From: Butyrivibrio sp. AC2005
GTDB taxonomy: Bacteria; Bacillota; Clostridia; Lachnospirales; Lachnospiraceae
Direction: 5' to 3'
Assembly (NCBI RefSeq): GCF_000424145.1
Contig: NZ_AUJI01000018.1
Span: forward strand, 1-64,000
Length of the DNA stretch: 64,000 nucleotides
The position numbers and the translations under genes were made by a program. Below, piece after piece: positions 1-8,261 of this stretch. The notes beneath the pieces are model-generated. The model saw only the letters and a program-made list of their open reading frames with translations. It did not search any database and was not told the origin of the DNA. Numbering within the stretch: the stretch's first letter is position 1; the number at the start of each line of letters is the position of its first letter.

Positions 1-318
1 TGTGACCTTGTATGGCTTGAGAATCTGAATCTTCGCGGAGGTTTTAAGGCAGATATCATGAAATACATTTCCGATAAACATCCGGATCTGGTGCCGCTGT
101 ATGACGAAATTTATAACAAAAAGAACCGCAGCTATTTTGAAGCGCTGGAAAAGAAAGCAGAAGAGCTGGCTAAAAAGTATGATTGCAGGTTTGTTGATAA
201 TGAAACTCCGTATGAGAGAGTAGAGAAAGGACATCCAACAATCGTAGATTACTTTTACCACGAAGAAGTAAGAGGAACTGCCAATAGTGGAAAGAGAAAT
301 GTAATACATAATCCTTGA
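1..318 (+). CDS. C-terminal part of a radical-SAM-like protein (start outside window)
   Basis: The frame is open from base 1 and ends at 318, so this is the 3' end of a gene that begins before the window; the first internal ATG at 58 is not the real start. The visible part opens with LENLNLRGGF and continues with a charged helical tail ending GKRNVIHNP. The LENLNLRG segment resembles the C-terminal part of radical SAM proteins of the spore-photoproduct-lyase type. That assignment is from memory of the family and is tentative, because the cysteine cluster that would prove it lies outside the window. A terminator hairpin follows directly. Confidence 0.45.
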   Translation, partial: CDLVWLENLNLRGGFKADIMKYISDKHPDLVPLYDEIYNKKNRSYFEALEKKAEELAKKYDCRFVDNETPYERVEKGHPTIVDYFYHEEVRGTANSGKRNVIHNP

Positions 319-350
319 TGGAAGAATAAATTGGAAGATAATCGCACTAA

Positions 351-397
351 GGCTCTCTGGCTCTGTCCATAAGAACAGAGTCAGAGAGATTTTTTAT
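351..397 (+). terminator. Rho-independent terminator
   Basis: A 14-bp stem (353-366 with 375-388, one G-T pair) is followed by a T-run. It ends the gene that stops at 318. The stop codon of the converging IS256 remnant (397-399) abuts it. Confidence 0.8.
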
Positions 398-604
398 TAT
401 TCAGGAAGTCTTCCTTCATACATGATTTGAAGTTCACCATAGACCTTACCCCAGTTTCGGATCGGCATGGTCCATTTTTTTGTGGCTTCAAATGTTGAAA
501 GGTATAGCGCTTTTAAAAGGGCCTGATCACTTGGAAATACACTCCGCTGACGGTTGAGCTTACGGTATGTAGCATTCAGGGATTCAATGCTGTTTGTAGT
601 ACTA
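397..604 (-). pseudogene. IS256-family transposase C-terminal remnant
   Basis: On the minus strand this stretch encodes about 68 residues ending at a stop at 397-399. It contains NSIESLNATYRKLNRQRSVF and KKWTMPIRNWGKVYGELQIM, followed by YEGRLPE. These are the conserved C-terminal motifs of mutator/IS256 transposases (IES-N-R, then TMPIRNWG). The rest of the roughly 400-residue transposase is missing, because the frame is lost at the inverted repeat near 593-630. It is a dead fragment left by deletion or recombination. I see no IS256 terminal repeat. Confidence 0.8.
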
Positions 605-630
605 TGCCGATATCGGTATAGTACTACAAA
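593..630. repeat. 38-bp near-perfect palindrome at remnant junction
   Basis: The sequence is symmetric about 611/612 with one mismatched pair (core GTAGTACTATGCCGAT facing ATCGGTATAGTACTAC). It sits exactly where the IS256 remnant stops and the next gene remnant begins, and looks like a rearrangement scar with an inverted duplication. Confidence 0.7.
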
Positions 631-748
631 TGCTGACGGGACAGAGCTTGATGAGAAGTATAGTTCACAGCTTAATGCTTATATAAGGGCCTTCAAGCAG
701 ATAACTGGTAATGATGCTGATGCGTTGGTTTATCATTTGGATGTGTGA
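631..748 (+). pseudogene. C-terminal remnant of an unidentified protein
   Basis: This frame encodes about 38 residues (ELDEKYSSQLNAYIRAFKQ, then TGNDADALVYHLDV) ending at 746-748. The pattern of a QL-x-AY motif and a terminal YHLDV resembles the end of helicase/nuclease (PD-(D/E)XK-type) proteins, but it is too short to assign. An in-frame ATG at 554 exists, but the upstream part lies over the IS256 remnant and the palindrome, so the protein is a truncated relic. Confidence 0.4.
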
Positions 749-973
749 TAAAAACTTTTATGAAACTCATATGTAATTAAAAAATAGCAGGGACATTCTG
801 CTAGTATAGGAAATAATATCATCGTTACCATAGCATATAAGTGGGATAGAGCAGAAAAACATATATATGTTTGCTTTCATTCAAGAAATTATTTGAAAAT
901 GAAAGCAATACTCGGATTGTTATATTATAATTTTTTTAATGATTTTTATAAATGTAATAGCAGGAGGCTTTAT
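749..973 (+). other. Region upstream of cas9
   Basis: This AT-rich spacer holds a small inverted repeat (TAGCAG/CTGCTA at 785-803) and a TATAAT at 926-931 that could be the -10 box for cas9. No good -35 hexamer lies at the usual distance. No other gene was seen. Confidence 0.35.
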
Positions 974-3900
974 ATGGGATATACAATAGGACTTGATCTT
1001 GGTGTGGCTTCATTAGGATGGGCTGTAGTCAATGATGAATATGAGGTATTAGAATCATGCTCAAATATTTTTCCTGCAGCAGAATCTGCAAATAATGTTG
1101 AAAGACGAGGCTTTAGGCAGGGAAGAAGGTTGTCAAGGCGTCGCAGGACCAGAATTAGTGATTTCAGAAAACTGTGGGAGAAGAGTGGTTTCGAGGTTCC
1201 TTCAAATGAATTGAACGAGGTGCTTCAGTATAGGATTAAAGGCATGAATGATAAATTATCAGAAGATGAGCTTTATCATGTTCTTTTAAATAGCCTGAAA
1301 CATAGGGGAATTTCGTATTTGGATGATGCAGATGATGAAAATGCATCTGGGGATTATGCTGCAAGCATTGCTTATAACGAAAATCAATTAAAGACAAAAT
1401 TGCCTTGTGAGATTCAGTGGGAGCGCTATAAGAAATATGGTGCTTATAGGGGGAATATTACTATCCAAGAAGGTGGGGAACCGCTTACTCTTAGAAATGT
1501 ATTCACAACAAGTGCGTATGAAAAAGAAATTCAGAAGCTATTAGACGTACAATCTATGTCAAATGAGAAAGTAACAAAAAAGTTTATTGATGAATACTTA
1601 AAAATCTTTTCAAGAAAAAGAGAATATTATATTGGGCCGGGTAACAAAAAATCCAGAACAGATTATGGTGTATACACTACACAAAAAAATGAAGATGGTA
1701 CTTATCATACTGAGCAGAATCTTTTTGATAAATTGATTGGAAAGTGTAGTGTATATCCTGATGAGAGAAGAGCTGCCGGGGCTACTTATACTGCACAGGA
1801 ATTTAATCTTTTAAATGATCTGAATAATCTTGTAATTGATGGAAGAAAACTAGATGAGCAGGAAAAATGTCAGATTGTTGATGCTGTTAAACATGCTAAA
1901 ACCGTCAATATGAAGAACATTATTGCAAAAGTCATTGGAACAAAAGCAAACTCAATGAATATGACCGGCGCAAGAATAGATAAGAATGAAAAAGAAATTT
2001 TTCATTCTTTTGAGGCTTATAACAAGTTAAGAAAAGCACTGGAAGAAATAGATTTTGATATAGAGACTTTGTCTACGGATGAGTTGGATGCTATAGGAGA
2101 AGTGTTGACTCTTAATACTGACCGAAAATCAATTCAAAACGGACTTCAAGAGAAAAGAATAGTAGTTCCTGATGAAGTCAGGGATGTGCTTATCGCAACC
2201 AGGAAAAGAAATGGCTCATTATTTAGCAAATGGCAGTCATTTGGTATAAGAATCATGAAGGAATTGATTCCTGAATTATATGCGCAGCCTAAGAATCAGA
2301 TGCAACTGCTTACTGATATGGGAGTATTTAAAACTAAGGATGAGAGATTTGTTGAGTATGATAAGATTCCGTCTGATCTAATAACAGAAGAAATCTATAA
2401 TCCTGTGGTTGCTAAAACTGTAAGGATTACTGTCAGAGTTTTGAATGCTCTTATTAAGAAATATGGCTATCCGGATAGAGTTGTTATAGAGATGCCAAGA
2501 GATAAAAACTCAGAAGAAGAGAAAAAGCGCATAGCAGATTTTCAAAAGAACAATGAGAATGAGCTTGGTGGAATAATAAAAAAAGTAAAGTCAGAATATG
2601 GTATTGAAATAACTGATGCGGATTTTAAGAACCATAGTAAACTTGGACTTAAACTTAGGTTGTGGAATGAACAGAATGAAACATGTCCTTACTCAGGGAA
2701 ACATATAAAGATTGATGACCTTTTAAATAATCCTAATATGTTTGAGGTGGATCATATTATCCCATTATCCATTTCATTTGATGATAGTAGAGCCAATAAA
2801 GTGTTGGTATACGCTGCTGAAAATCAGAATAAGGGTAACAGAACGCCAATGGCATACCTGTCCAATGTTAATAGAGAATGGGATTTCCATGAATACATGA
2901 GTTTTGTTCTTAGTAATTATAAGGGAACAATATATGGTAAGAAGAGAGATAATCTTTTATTCTCAGAGGACATATATAAAATTGATGTTTTACAGGGATT
3001 TATTAGCAGAAATATAAATGATACAAGATATGCTTCAAAGGTAATACTTAATTCATTACAGTCTTTCTTTGGTTCAAAAGAGTGCGACACGAAGGTGAAG
3101 GTTGTTAGAGGAACCTTTACACATCAGATGCGAATGAATCTAAAGATAGAAAAGAATAGAGAGGAGTCATATGTGCATCATGCTGTTGATGCTATGCTTA
3201 TAGCTTTTTCTCAAATGGGGTATGATGCATATCATAAACTTACAGAGAAGTATATTGATTATGAACATGGCGAATTTGTAGATCAGAAAGGCTATGAGAA
3301 GCTTATTGAAAATGATGTAGCATATCGTGAAACCACTTATCAAAATAAGTGGATGACTATAAAGAAAAATATAGAAATAGCAGCTGAAAAGAATAAATAC
3401 TGGTATCAGGTAAATAGGAAAAGCAATAGAGGGCTTTGCAACCAGACTATTTATGGTACCAGAAATCTGGATGGCAAGACAGTAAAGATCAGCAAACTTG
3501 ATATTCGGACAGATGATGGGATAAAGAAATTTAAAGGGATCGTAGAAAAAGGTAAACTAGAACGCTTTTTGATGTATAGGAATGATCCAAAAACATTTGA
3601 ATGGCTGCTTCAGATTTATAAGGATTATTCAGACTCCAAAAACCCATTTGTCCAATATGAATCAGAGACTGGTGATGTTATTAAGAAAGTTTCAAAAACG
3701 AATAATGGACCAAAGGTATGTGAACTTCGCTATGAAGATGGTGAGGTTGGTAGCTGTATCGATATTTCTCATAAGTATGGATATAAAAAGGGTAGTAAAA
3801 AGGTAATTCTCGATTCTTTAAACCCTTACAGAATGGATGTATATTATAACACTAAGGACAATAGGTATTATTTTGTTGGTGTAAAGTATTCAGACATTAA

Positions 3901-4276
3901 GTGCCAAGGTGATAGCTATGTAATCGATGAGGATAAATACGCAGCAGCACTCGTTCAGGAAAAAATAGTGCCGGAAGGAAAAGGAAGAAGTGACTTAACA
4001 GAGCTTGGTTATGAATTTAAGCTATCATTTTATAAAAATGAGATAATAGAGTATGAAAAAGATGGCGAAATATATGTAGAAAGATTTTTATCGCGAACAA
4101 TGCCAAAAGTGAGCAATTATATTGAAACTAAGCCATTGGAAGCTGCAAAATTTGAAAAACGAAATTTAGTGGGGTTAGCTAAGACTAGCAGAATAAGAAA
4201 AATACGAGTGGATATACTTGGGAATCGTTATTTAAATAGTATGGAAAATTTCGATTTTGTTGTGGGACATAAATAA
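974..4276 (+). CDS. cas9: CRISPR-associated endonuclease Cas9 (type II, about 1100 aa)
   Basis: RNA-guided DNA endonuclease of the CRISPR effector stage. The start is taken at the ATG at 974, where IGLDLGVASLGWAVV begins eight codons in and a CAGGAGGC ribosome binding site lies 7 nt upstream; an ATG at 893 lacks one. Visible parts: RuvC-I with Asp8; an arginine-rich bridge helix (RRGFRQGRRLSRRRRTR) near residues 42-62; RuvC-II VIEMPRDKN near 505; HNH motif VDHIIPLS near 592, with DHI and N/K downstream; RuvC-III HHAVDAM near 735; then a PAM-interacting C-terminus. All catalytic residues appear intact. Length and neighbours match the compact S. thermophilus CRISPR1-type Cas9 (about 1120 aa) rather than the 1370-aa type. 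Confidence 0.97.
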   Translation: MGYTIGLDLGVASLGWAVVNDEYEVLESCSNIFPAAESANNVERRGFRQGRRLSRRRRTRISDFRKLWEKSGFEVPSNELNEVLQYRIKGMNDKLSEDELYHVLLNSLKHRGISYLDDADDENASGDYAASIAYNENQLKTKLPCEIQWERYKKYGAYRGNITIQEGGEPLTLRNVFTTSAYEKEIQKLLDVQSMSNEKVTKKFIDEYLKIFSRKREYYIGPGNKKSRTDYGVYTTQKNEDGTYHTEQNLFDKLIGKCSVYPDERRAAGATYTAQEFNLLNDLNNLVIDGRKLDEQEKCQIVDAVKHAKTVNMKNIIAKVIGTKANSMNMTGARIDKNEKEIFHSFEAYNKLRKALEEIDFDIETLSTDELDAIGEVLTLNTDRKSIQNGLQEKRIVVPDEVRDVLIATRKRNGSLFSKWQSFGIRIMKELIPELYAQPKNQMQLLTDMGVFKTKDERFVEYDKIPSDLITEEIYNPVVAKTVRITVRVLNALIKKYGYPDRVVIEMPRDKNSEEEKKRIADFQKNNENELGGIIKKVKSEYGIEITDADFKNHSKLGLKLRLWNEQNETCPYSGKHIKIDDLLNNPNMFEVDHIIPLSISFDDSRANKVLVYAAENQNKGNRTPMAYLSNVNREWDFHEYMSFVLSNYKGTIYGKKRDNLLFSEDIYKIDVLQGFISRNINDTRYASKVILNSLQSFFGSKECDTKVKVVRGTFTHQMRMNLKIEKNREESYVHHAVDAMLIAFSQMGYDAYHKLTEKYIDYEHGEFVDQKGYEKLIENDVAYRETTYQNKWMTIKKNIEIAAEKNKYWYQVNRKSNRGLCNQTIYGTRNLDGKTVKISKLDIRTDDGIKKFKGIVEKGKLERFLMYRNDPKTFEWLLQIYKDYSDSKNPFVQYESETGDVIKKVSKTNNGPKVCELRYEDGEVGSCIDISHKYGYKKGSKKVILDSLNPYRMDVYYNTKDNRYYFVGVKYSDIKCQGDSYVIDEDKYAAALVQEKIVPEGKGRSDLTELGYEFKLSFYKNEIIEYEKDGEIYVERFLSRTMPKVSNYIETKPLEAAKFEKRNLVGLAKTSRIRKIRVDILGNRYLNSMENFDFVVGHK

Positions 4277-4284
4277 ATATTCAC

Positions 4285-4313
4285 TTGATATAGAAGTCGG
4301 ATTGGATTATTAT
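4285..4313 (+). promoter_or_regulatory. Candidate tracrRNA promoter
   Basis: TTGATA at 4285-4290 and TATTAT at 4308-4313 are separated by 17 bp and lie just after the cas9 stop. Transcription would start near 4320, immediately before the anti-repeat. Confidence 0.5.
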
Positions 4314-4319
4314 AACTGT

Positions 4320-4414
4320 AGGTTGAAGATTTTTTCTAATCACTTAATTTCTTTAGACCTACTAAAATAAGGCTTTATGCCGAGATTAAAGGATGCCGAC
4401 GGGCATCCTTTTTT
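4320..4414 (+). ncRNA. tracrRNA
   Basis: Bases about 4331-4367 are complementary to the CRISPR repeat over nearly its whole length (TCTAATCACTTAATTTCT matches exactly). They are followed by AATAAGGCTTTATGCCGA, which is close to the nexus of the S. thermophilus CRISPR1 tracrRNA. A GGATGCC/GGCATCC hairpin (4391-4408) with a T-run then terminates it. The position between cas9 and cas1 is the same as in that system. The 5' end is estimated from the promoter. It pairs with crRNA and is needed for RNase III processing and for Cas9 loading. Confidence 0.92.
4391..4414 (+). terminator. tracrRNA terminator
   Basis: Seven-bp stem GGATGCC-GACG-GGCATCC followed by six T. It doubles as the last tracrRNA hairpin and lies 17 bp before the cas1 start. 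Confidence 0.85.
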
Positions 4415-4431
4415 CGTGCTTAGGAGGTGCT

Positions 4432-5343
4432 ATGGCTTTCCGTGTGGTTATGATAGAAAGCGAAGTTTCTTTGCAACTAAAGTACAATAATTTATTGATT
4501 AACAAGGGTGACGGTGATATTTGGATTCCTTTAGAGGATATATCAGTAATAGTAATTGATAATTTGAAAATCCAATTTACTGTACGACTTATGAGTACAT
4601 TAGCAGAGCATAATATCGGAGTGATAATATGCAACATGGAACACCTGCCTATAGGTTTTTATTGCTCCTATGACAACCATAGCAGAGTGTCCAAAATGCT
4701 GACAAATCAAATTGGAAAAGATCAGCAGTTCTATGATTCTTTTTGGAAGCAGATAATATTTCATAAGATAAGCAATCAAATGCAAGTTCTGAAAAAATAC
4801 AATTTTTCCCAGGATGCTATAGATAAACTAAATAATTGGTCAAATGATTTGGCTGATGGCGACCCTTCCAACAGGGAAGCTCATTCTGCGAAGGTATATT
4901 TCAATACTCTCATGGGAACCTCTCCCTCTAGAGGAAATGATGACATTTTATTAAACTCGGGGCTGGACTATGGATATGCTGTTATAAGAGCATACATAGC
5001 AAGGCTATGTGTTGCGTATGGGCTTAACAGTCAATTGGGGATACATCATAAAAATGAGTTTAACAGATTTAATCTTGTTGATGATTTGATGGAGCCGGTA
5101 AGACCATTTGTGGACTTGTTATCTTATGAATTATTAAAAGATGAAAAGTTTTTCACCTGTGAACACCGAAGGAAATTGGTGAATTTACTAAATCATAAGG
5201 TTTTCTATAAGAATCAGAAAATGTATTTGGCAAATATGCTGGAAGAATATGTTTCTTCCTACGCTGCTTTTTTGTCAGGAAATAAGGAAGATGTTGTGTT
5301 CCCTGAAATAGATAATTACATAGGAGAAAAGGATGGTGACTAA
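4432..5343 (+). CDS. cas1: CRISPR-associated endonuclease Cas1
   Basis: Metal-dependent integrase of the spacer-acquisition complex. Start taken at ATG 4432 (MAFRVVMIESEVS) after a TAGGAGG site; an earlier ATG at 4393 lies inside the tracrRNA terminator and would be wrong. The 303-residue protein shows the N-terminal beta domain and the helical catalytic domain, with GTSPSRGNDDILLNSGLDYG, then IHHKNEFNRFNLVDDLMEPV. The E/H/D catalytic residues (the H of IHHKN and the E of LMEP among them) are present. It overlaps cas2 by 11 nt, indicating one operon. Confidence 0.96.
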   Translation: MAFRVVMIESEVSLQLKYNNLLINKGDGDIWIPLEDISVIVIDNLKIQFTVRLMSTLAEHNIGVIICNMEHLPIGFYCSYDNHSRVSKMLTNQIGKDQQFYDSFWKQIIFHKISNQMQVLKKYNFSQDAIDKLNNWSNDLADGDPSNREAHSAKVYFNTLMGTSPSRGNDDILLNSGLDYGYAVIRAYIARLCVAYGLNSQLGIHHKNEFNRFNLVDDLMEPVRPFVDLLSYELLKDEKFFTCEHRRKLVNLLNHKVFYKNQKMYLANMLEEYVSSYAAFLSGNKEDVVFPEIDNYIGEKDGD

Positions 5344-5656
5344 ATATATGAAGATGCTATGCATGTTTGACCTTCCCGTTGAAACATCCGAAGAGCAACG
5401 GGCATACAGAAAATTCCGCAAAGATATTATGTCTGAGGGATTCATCATGATTCAGTATTCTGTATATGTAAGAACATGCCCAAACAGAGAATTTGCCAAT
5501 CAGTTAGAAAAGCGAATACAGAAGTTCGTTCCTAAAGAAGGAAATGTACGGTTATTGACAGTAACTGAAAAACAATATGAAGATATGAAACTTTTAGTTG
5601 GAAGTAAAAAGCTTTCTGAAACAGCGCTTGGAATGGAGAGGATGATAATCATATGA
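5333..5656 (+). CDS. cas2: CRISPR-associated protein Cas2
   Basis: Small ferredoxin-fold partner of Cas1 that scaffolds the integration complex. The 107 residues begin MVTKYMKMLCMFDLPVETSEEQ, with the usual MFDLP strand and its conserved Asp, followed by FRKDIMSEGFIMIQYSVYVR and a C-terminal strand ending MERMIII. It overlaps cas1 upstream by 11 nt and csn2 downstream by 4 nt. A second in-frame Met (5348) is possible as the start. Confidence 0.95.
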   Translation: MVTKYMKMLCMFDLPVETSEEQRAYRKFRKDIMSEGFIMIQYSVYVRTCPNREFANQLEKRIQKFVPKEGNVRLLTVTEKQYEDMKLLVGSKKLSETALGMERMIII

Positions 5657-6639
5657 TTTTATCAGTAAAAGAAGGAATTTCAAAATATACAATCAACTAT
5701 GGACCAATTACACAAGTTTGTGGTCAAAATATTATACTAAAAAATTATATTGTAAAATCTATCTGCAAGTTCTTTTCAACCGAAAAATATGCTGATTATG
5801 AAGAAAAGTACTTAGATAACATAGAAATTAATGGGAAGCTTCCAGGGAGGAAACAGTGGGAGTGTGCAAAATTTTCTATAATTGAAGACTATATAATGTT
5901 TTTGCAGATAGGAAAGAAAAGCGTATTGGATAAAATAATCAAGGCGCAGTTATTAGAATTTGAGAGTCAAAAAGAACTATATGAAATTGATAATCTGCTC
6001 TTGAATATTTTTGGTAGGATCAATAAAGAAATAATGGCTGACGGAAATATAGAATTACAATATAAGCAAGAAGAATTGTTCTCTATACTTACAAAGGCCG
6101 ATGTAAAAATATGTGATGGAAGAGATATACACGAGTTATCGCAATATGAATTAGTTAACGAAGTAGTCAATATGATCAGAAAATATCAGGTTAAGCTGCC
6201 AGAAAAAAGAATGTATGTTTTTGAGAATATCGATCATGTACTAACTATTGAACAATATCGTAATATCGTTGAAAAATGCGAAAAAATATCAAATGAGAGT
6301 AGCGCTTATTTTTTCTTTACTTCAAGCATGCAGGGATATTTGTATTATTCAAATGAATCGATAGAAAATGTAAATGTTGTAAATGATGAAATATTCTCAT
6401 TTGATGGTGATGAACACTTGAAGAAATTTATAAATGAAAACTATCCTATATCATTTAGCTTTTCAAACAATGATTTAGCAAATATATTATGCAGCATTAT
6501 TCAATATATTGGGATGAATGAATCAGCAATACCTCTTGAAAGCCAAATTATATTAAAAATGATTAATGATTCCATGGGAATAAAAAGTAAATGGTTAAGG
6601 GCTCATAAAAATCCAGAATTAGAGTTTATGCATAGCTAA
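5653..6639 (+). CDS. csn2: Csn2-like protein, long (S. thermophilus CRISPR1-type) form
   Basis: A 328-residue protein at the csn2 position, translationally coupled to cas2 (4-nt overlap). Csn2 proteins form DNA-end-binding toroids used in adaptation. The length fits the long Csn2 class linked to CRISPR1-type Cas9 (about 350 aa) rather than the 220-aa class. The C-terminal half contains KRMYVFENIDHVLTIEQYRN, which looks like the Walker-B-like strand and helix of the P-loop-derived fold. No intact Walker A is visible, as expected for Csn2. The assignment relies on position, size and this core. Confidence 0.8.
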   Translation: MILSVKEGISKYTINYGPITQVCGQNIILKNYIVKSICKFFSTEKYADYEEKYLDNIEINGKLPGRKQWECAKFSIIEDYIMFLQIGKKSVLDKIIKAQLLEFESQKELYEIDNLLLNIFGRINKEIMADGNIELQYKQEELFSILTKADVKICDGRDIHELSQYELVNEVVNMIRKYQVKLPEKRMYVFENIDHVLTIEQYRNIVEKCEKISNESSAYFFFTSSMQGYLYYSNESIENVNVVNDEIFSFDGDEHLKKFINENYPISFSFSNNDLANILCSIIQYIGMNESAIPLESQIILKMINDSMGIKSKWLRAHKNPELEFMHS

Positions 6640-6749
6640 TATATGGTAAAATGTTTATGTAGGAGGTGTTGAAATGCCTGTAATTTCATGTTCAATAATA
6701 GAAGACGTTCTATATATTGTATGTGATATTTTATCATACTATATTTGGT
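6640..6749 (+). promoter_or_regulatory. CRISPR leader
   Basis: AT-rich region between csn2 and the first repeat. The repeats at this end are intact while the far end is degenerate, so this is the leader side where new spacers are added. Confidence 0.7.
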
Positions 6750-6763
6750 GTTTTAGTACCTAG
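6674..6763 (+). CDS. Possible 29-aa leader peptide running into the first CRISPR repeat
   Basis: ATG 6674 follows an AGGAGGTG site with 7-nt spacing and opens 29 codons (begins MPVISCSIIEDVLYIV). The stop TAG is at bases 12-14 of the first repeat. The near-ideal ribosome binding site is the only strong evidence; no homologue is recalled. It could be chance in an AT-rich leader, the relic of a longer gene, or a translated leader. Confidence 0.3.
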   Translation: MPVISCSIIEDVLYIVCDILSYYIWCFST

Positions 6764-7375
6764 AGAAATTAAGTGATTAGAAAACTCTGAGATGCAGACT
6801 ACATACCTTGCTGAGTTTTAGTACCTAGAGAAATTAAGTGATTAGAAAACAAATCCGTCAGCTACGATGTCTGCTACTGGTTTTAGTACCTAGAGAAATT
6901 AAGTGATTAGAAAAACCTGATGGTTGGATTCCCAACACAGAGATGGGTTTTAGTACCTAGAGAAATTAAGTGATTAGAAAACAATCATATCCATAGGGAG
7001 GGCGTTGATTTCGTTTTAGTACCTAGAGAAATTAAGTGATTAGAAAACCTTCGCCTTCCTCAATGTCAACCTCCACCGTTTTAGTACCTAGAGAAATTAA
7101 GTGATTAGAAAACACGGTGAAAAGGACGAGAACGGCGTAGTAGTTTTAGTACCTAGAGAAATTAAGTGATTAGAAAACCGCTCCTGAGACACGGACAATC
7201 CGTTACGAGTTTTAGTACCTAGAGAAATTAAGTGATTAGAAAACCATAATCCTCATAAATATATCCGTCACAATGTTTTAGTACCTAGAGAAATTAAGTG
7301 ATTAGAAAACTGTACCTGCTACAAAAAGAATTCCGTCAAGTTTTAGTACCTAGAGGAATTAAGTGATTAGAGAAC
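6750..7375 (+). CRISPR. CRISPR array, 10 repeats and 9 spacers (type II-A)
   Basis: Ten copies of a 36-base repeat starting GTTTTAGTACCTAGAGAAAT start at 6750, 6815, 6880, 6947, 7013, 7078, 7143, 7209, 7275 and 7340. Spacers are 29-31 bases. The repeat at 6880 ends in A instead of C. The last repeat (7340-7375) carries two substitutions, marking the old end. The repeat matches the anti-repeat of the tracrRNA upstream. All nine spacers differ from one another. Confidence 0.99.
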
Positions 7376-7405
7376 ACAAGCTATGGAAAATTATATCAGC
7401 GATAG

Positions 7406-7437
7406 GTTTTGTATCGAGACCAATTTTGATTACGGGG
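7406..7437 (+). repeat. Probable decayed eleventh CRISPR repeat
   Basis: Exactly 30 bases (one spacer length) after the tenth repeat, a GTTTTGTATCGAGACCAA segment resembles the repeat start with indels and substitutions, then diverges. It looks like a former terminal repeat. Confidence 0.45.
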
Positions 7438-7778
7438 ACACGCAAGAAAATGGCTTAAATATGCATAACAATAAGATTTTTATAGAATAATTGAAATAGT
7501 AACCGCGACTTTTTTGTCCCTTTCAAGGGCTCAAAAGTCGCGTTAAGTTTTTCAAAAATTGTGATAAAGCCAGTGAAATAGCAGTGAACACCAGTTTGGC
7601 ATAATATCACTTCGTTAAATTCTCCTTTAACGAAGTAACGCATTAACGCGCAAAAGCGCATAGCTCCAAAAAAAGATTCTGGACCCTCCGCTATCCAGCA
7701 GTGGGTCGAATCAATATTAGTATAAATACCATACCATATACTATGTAATAGTCAATCGTTTGCTTATTCTAAATAATT
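7438..7778. other. Non-coding stretch with two hairpins
   Basis: No convincing gene. It contains a strong stem (CGCGACTTTTTTG at 7504-7516 with CTCAAAAGTCGCG at 7530-7542) and a perfect 10-bp stem CTTCGTTAAA/TTTAACGAAG (7610-7619 with 7626-7635). Their role is unknown; they could be relics of another mobile element between the array and the IS66 insertion. Confidence 0.5.
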
Positions 7779-7786
7779 GTGTAAAC
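7779..7786. repeat. Left target-site duplication of the IS66 element
   Basis: GTGTAAAC directly precedes the left inverted repeat and recurs at 14178-14185 directly after the right one. Eight bp is the duplication length known for IS66-family insertions. Confidence 0.85.
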
Positions 7787-7856
7787 GTTACAGTTCAGAC
7801 CCTATCTTGACACACAACCCTAACGATTAAAAATCACCTATTAAAATGGTCGCAAG

Positions 7857-7890
7857 CCCAGAAAAAATCTGACTTTTTCTGGGTTTTTCT
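7857..7890 (+). terminator. Terminator at the left end of the IS66 element
   Basis: CCCAGAAAAA (7857-7866) and TTTTTCTGGG (7874-7883) form a 10-bp stem followed by T-rich sequence. It may block read-through transcription from outside into the transposase genes. Confidence 0.65.
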
Positions 7891-7956
7891 ATTGCATTTC
7901 ACATCGTTATGGTATATAATATAAACGTAACGATGTATCTTCGAAAGGAGCACGCC

Positions 7957-8253
7957 ATGGGCATAATCAAGCAGTTAGACAAACGAACCGGTATCACTTA
8001 CGTGTATGAATCCAAGGCATACTGGGACAAAGAAAAAAAACAGAGTCGGGCAAAAAGAACACTGATCGGCAGGATTGATCCTGAAACCGGTGAAATAGTC
8101 CCCACTGATGGGAGACACAGAAATACCGAGGGCGCCGAAGAAAAGGAACCCGACTATAAAAAGCTGTATGAAAAGCTTCAAAAGAAATGTGAAGCACAGG
8201 AAGTACTCATCAAATCTCTCAAAGCAGAAATAAAACAGTTAAAGGCTAAGTAA
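7957..8253 (+). CDS. IS66-associated small accessory protein
   Basis: 98 residues starting MGIIKQLDKRTGITYVYE after a GAAAGGAG site; the ATG at 7909 has no such site. The N-terminal half (YWDKEKKQSRAKRTLIGRID, then PETGEIVPT) resembles the N-terminal nucleic-acid-binding segment shared by several Firmicutes transposase systems. The C-terminal half is a coiled coil (YEKLQKKCEAQEVLIKSLKA). It ends 8 bp before the transposase start and is probably co-transcribed with it. Its exact role in IS66 transposition is not known to me. A CATCGTTA/TAACGATG inverted repeat around the promoter suggests autoregulation. Confidence 0.75.
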   Translation: MGIIKQLDKRTGITYVYESKAYWDKEKKQSRAKRTLIGRIDPETGEIVPTDGRHRNTEGAEEKEPDYKKLYEKLQKKCEAQEVLIKSLKAEIKQLKAK

Positions 8254-8261
8254 TCACTTCT

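Noticed and set aside
893..973. N-terminal 27-codon extension of Cas9
   Set aside because: No ribosome site; the conserved RuvC-I start and CAGGAGGC support the ATG at 974.
4393..4431. N-terminal extension of Cas1
   Set aside because: It would be translated from the tracrRNA terminator hairpin; the ATG at 4432 has a TAGGAGG site.
7455..7661. 68-codon minus-strand frame between the CRISPR array and the IS66 element
   Set aside because: It spans two strong hairpins, has no ribosome site and no recognisable motif.
7779..7803. A longer IS66 inverted repeat starting at GTGTAAAC
   Set aside because: GTGTAAAC is in the same orientation at both ends, so it is a direct target duplication and not part of the inverted repeat.
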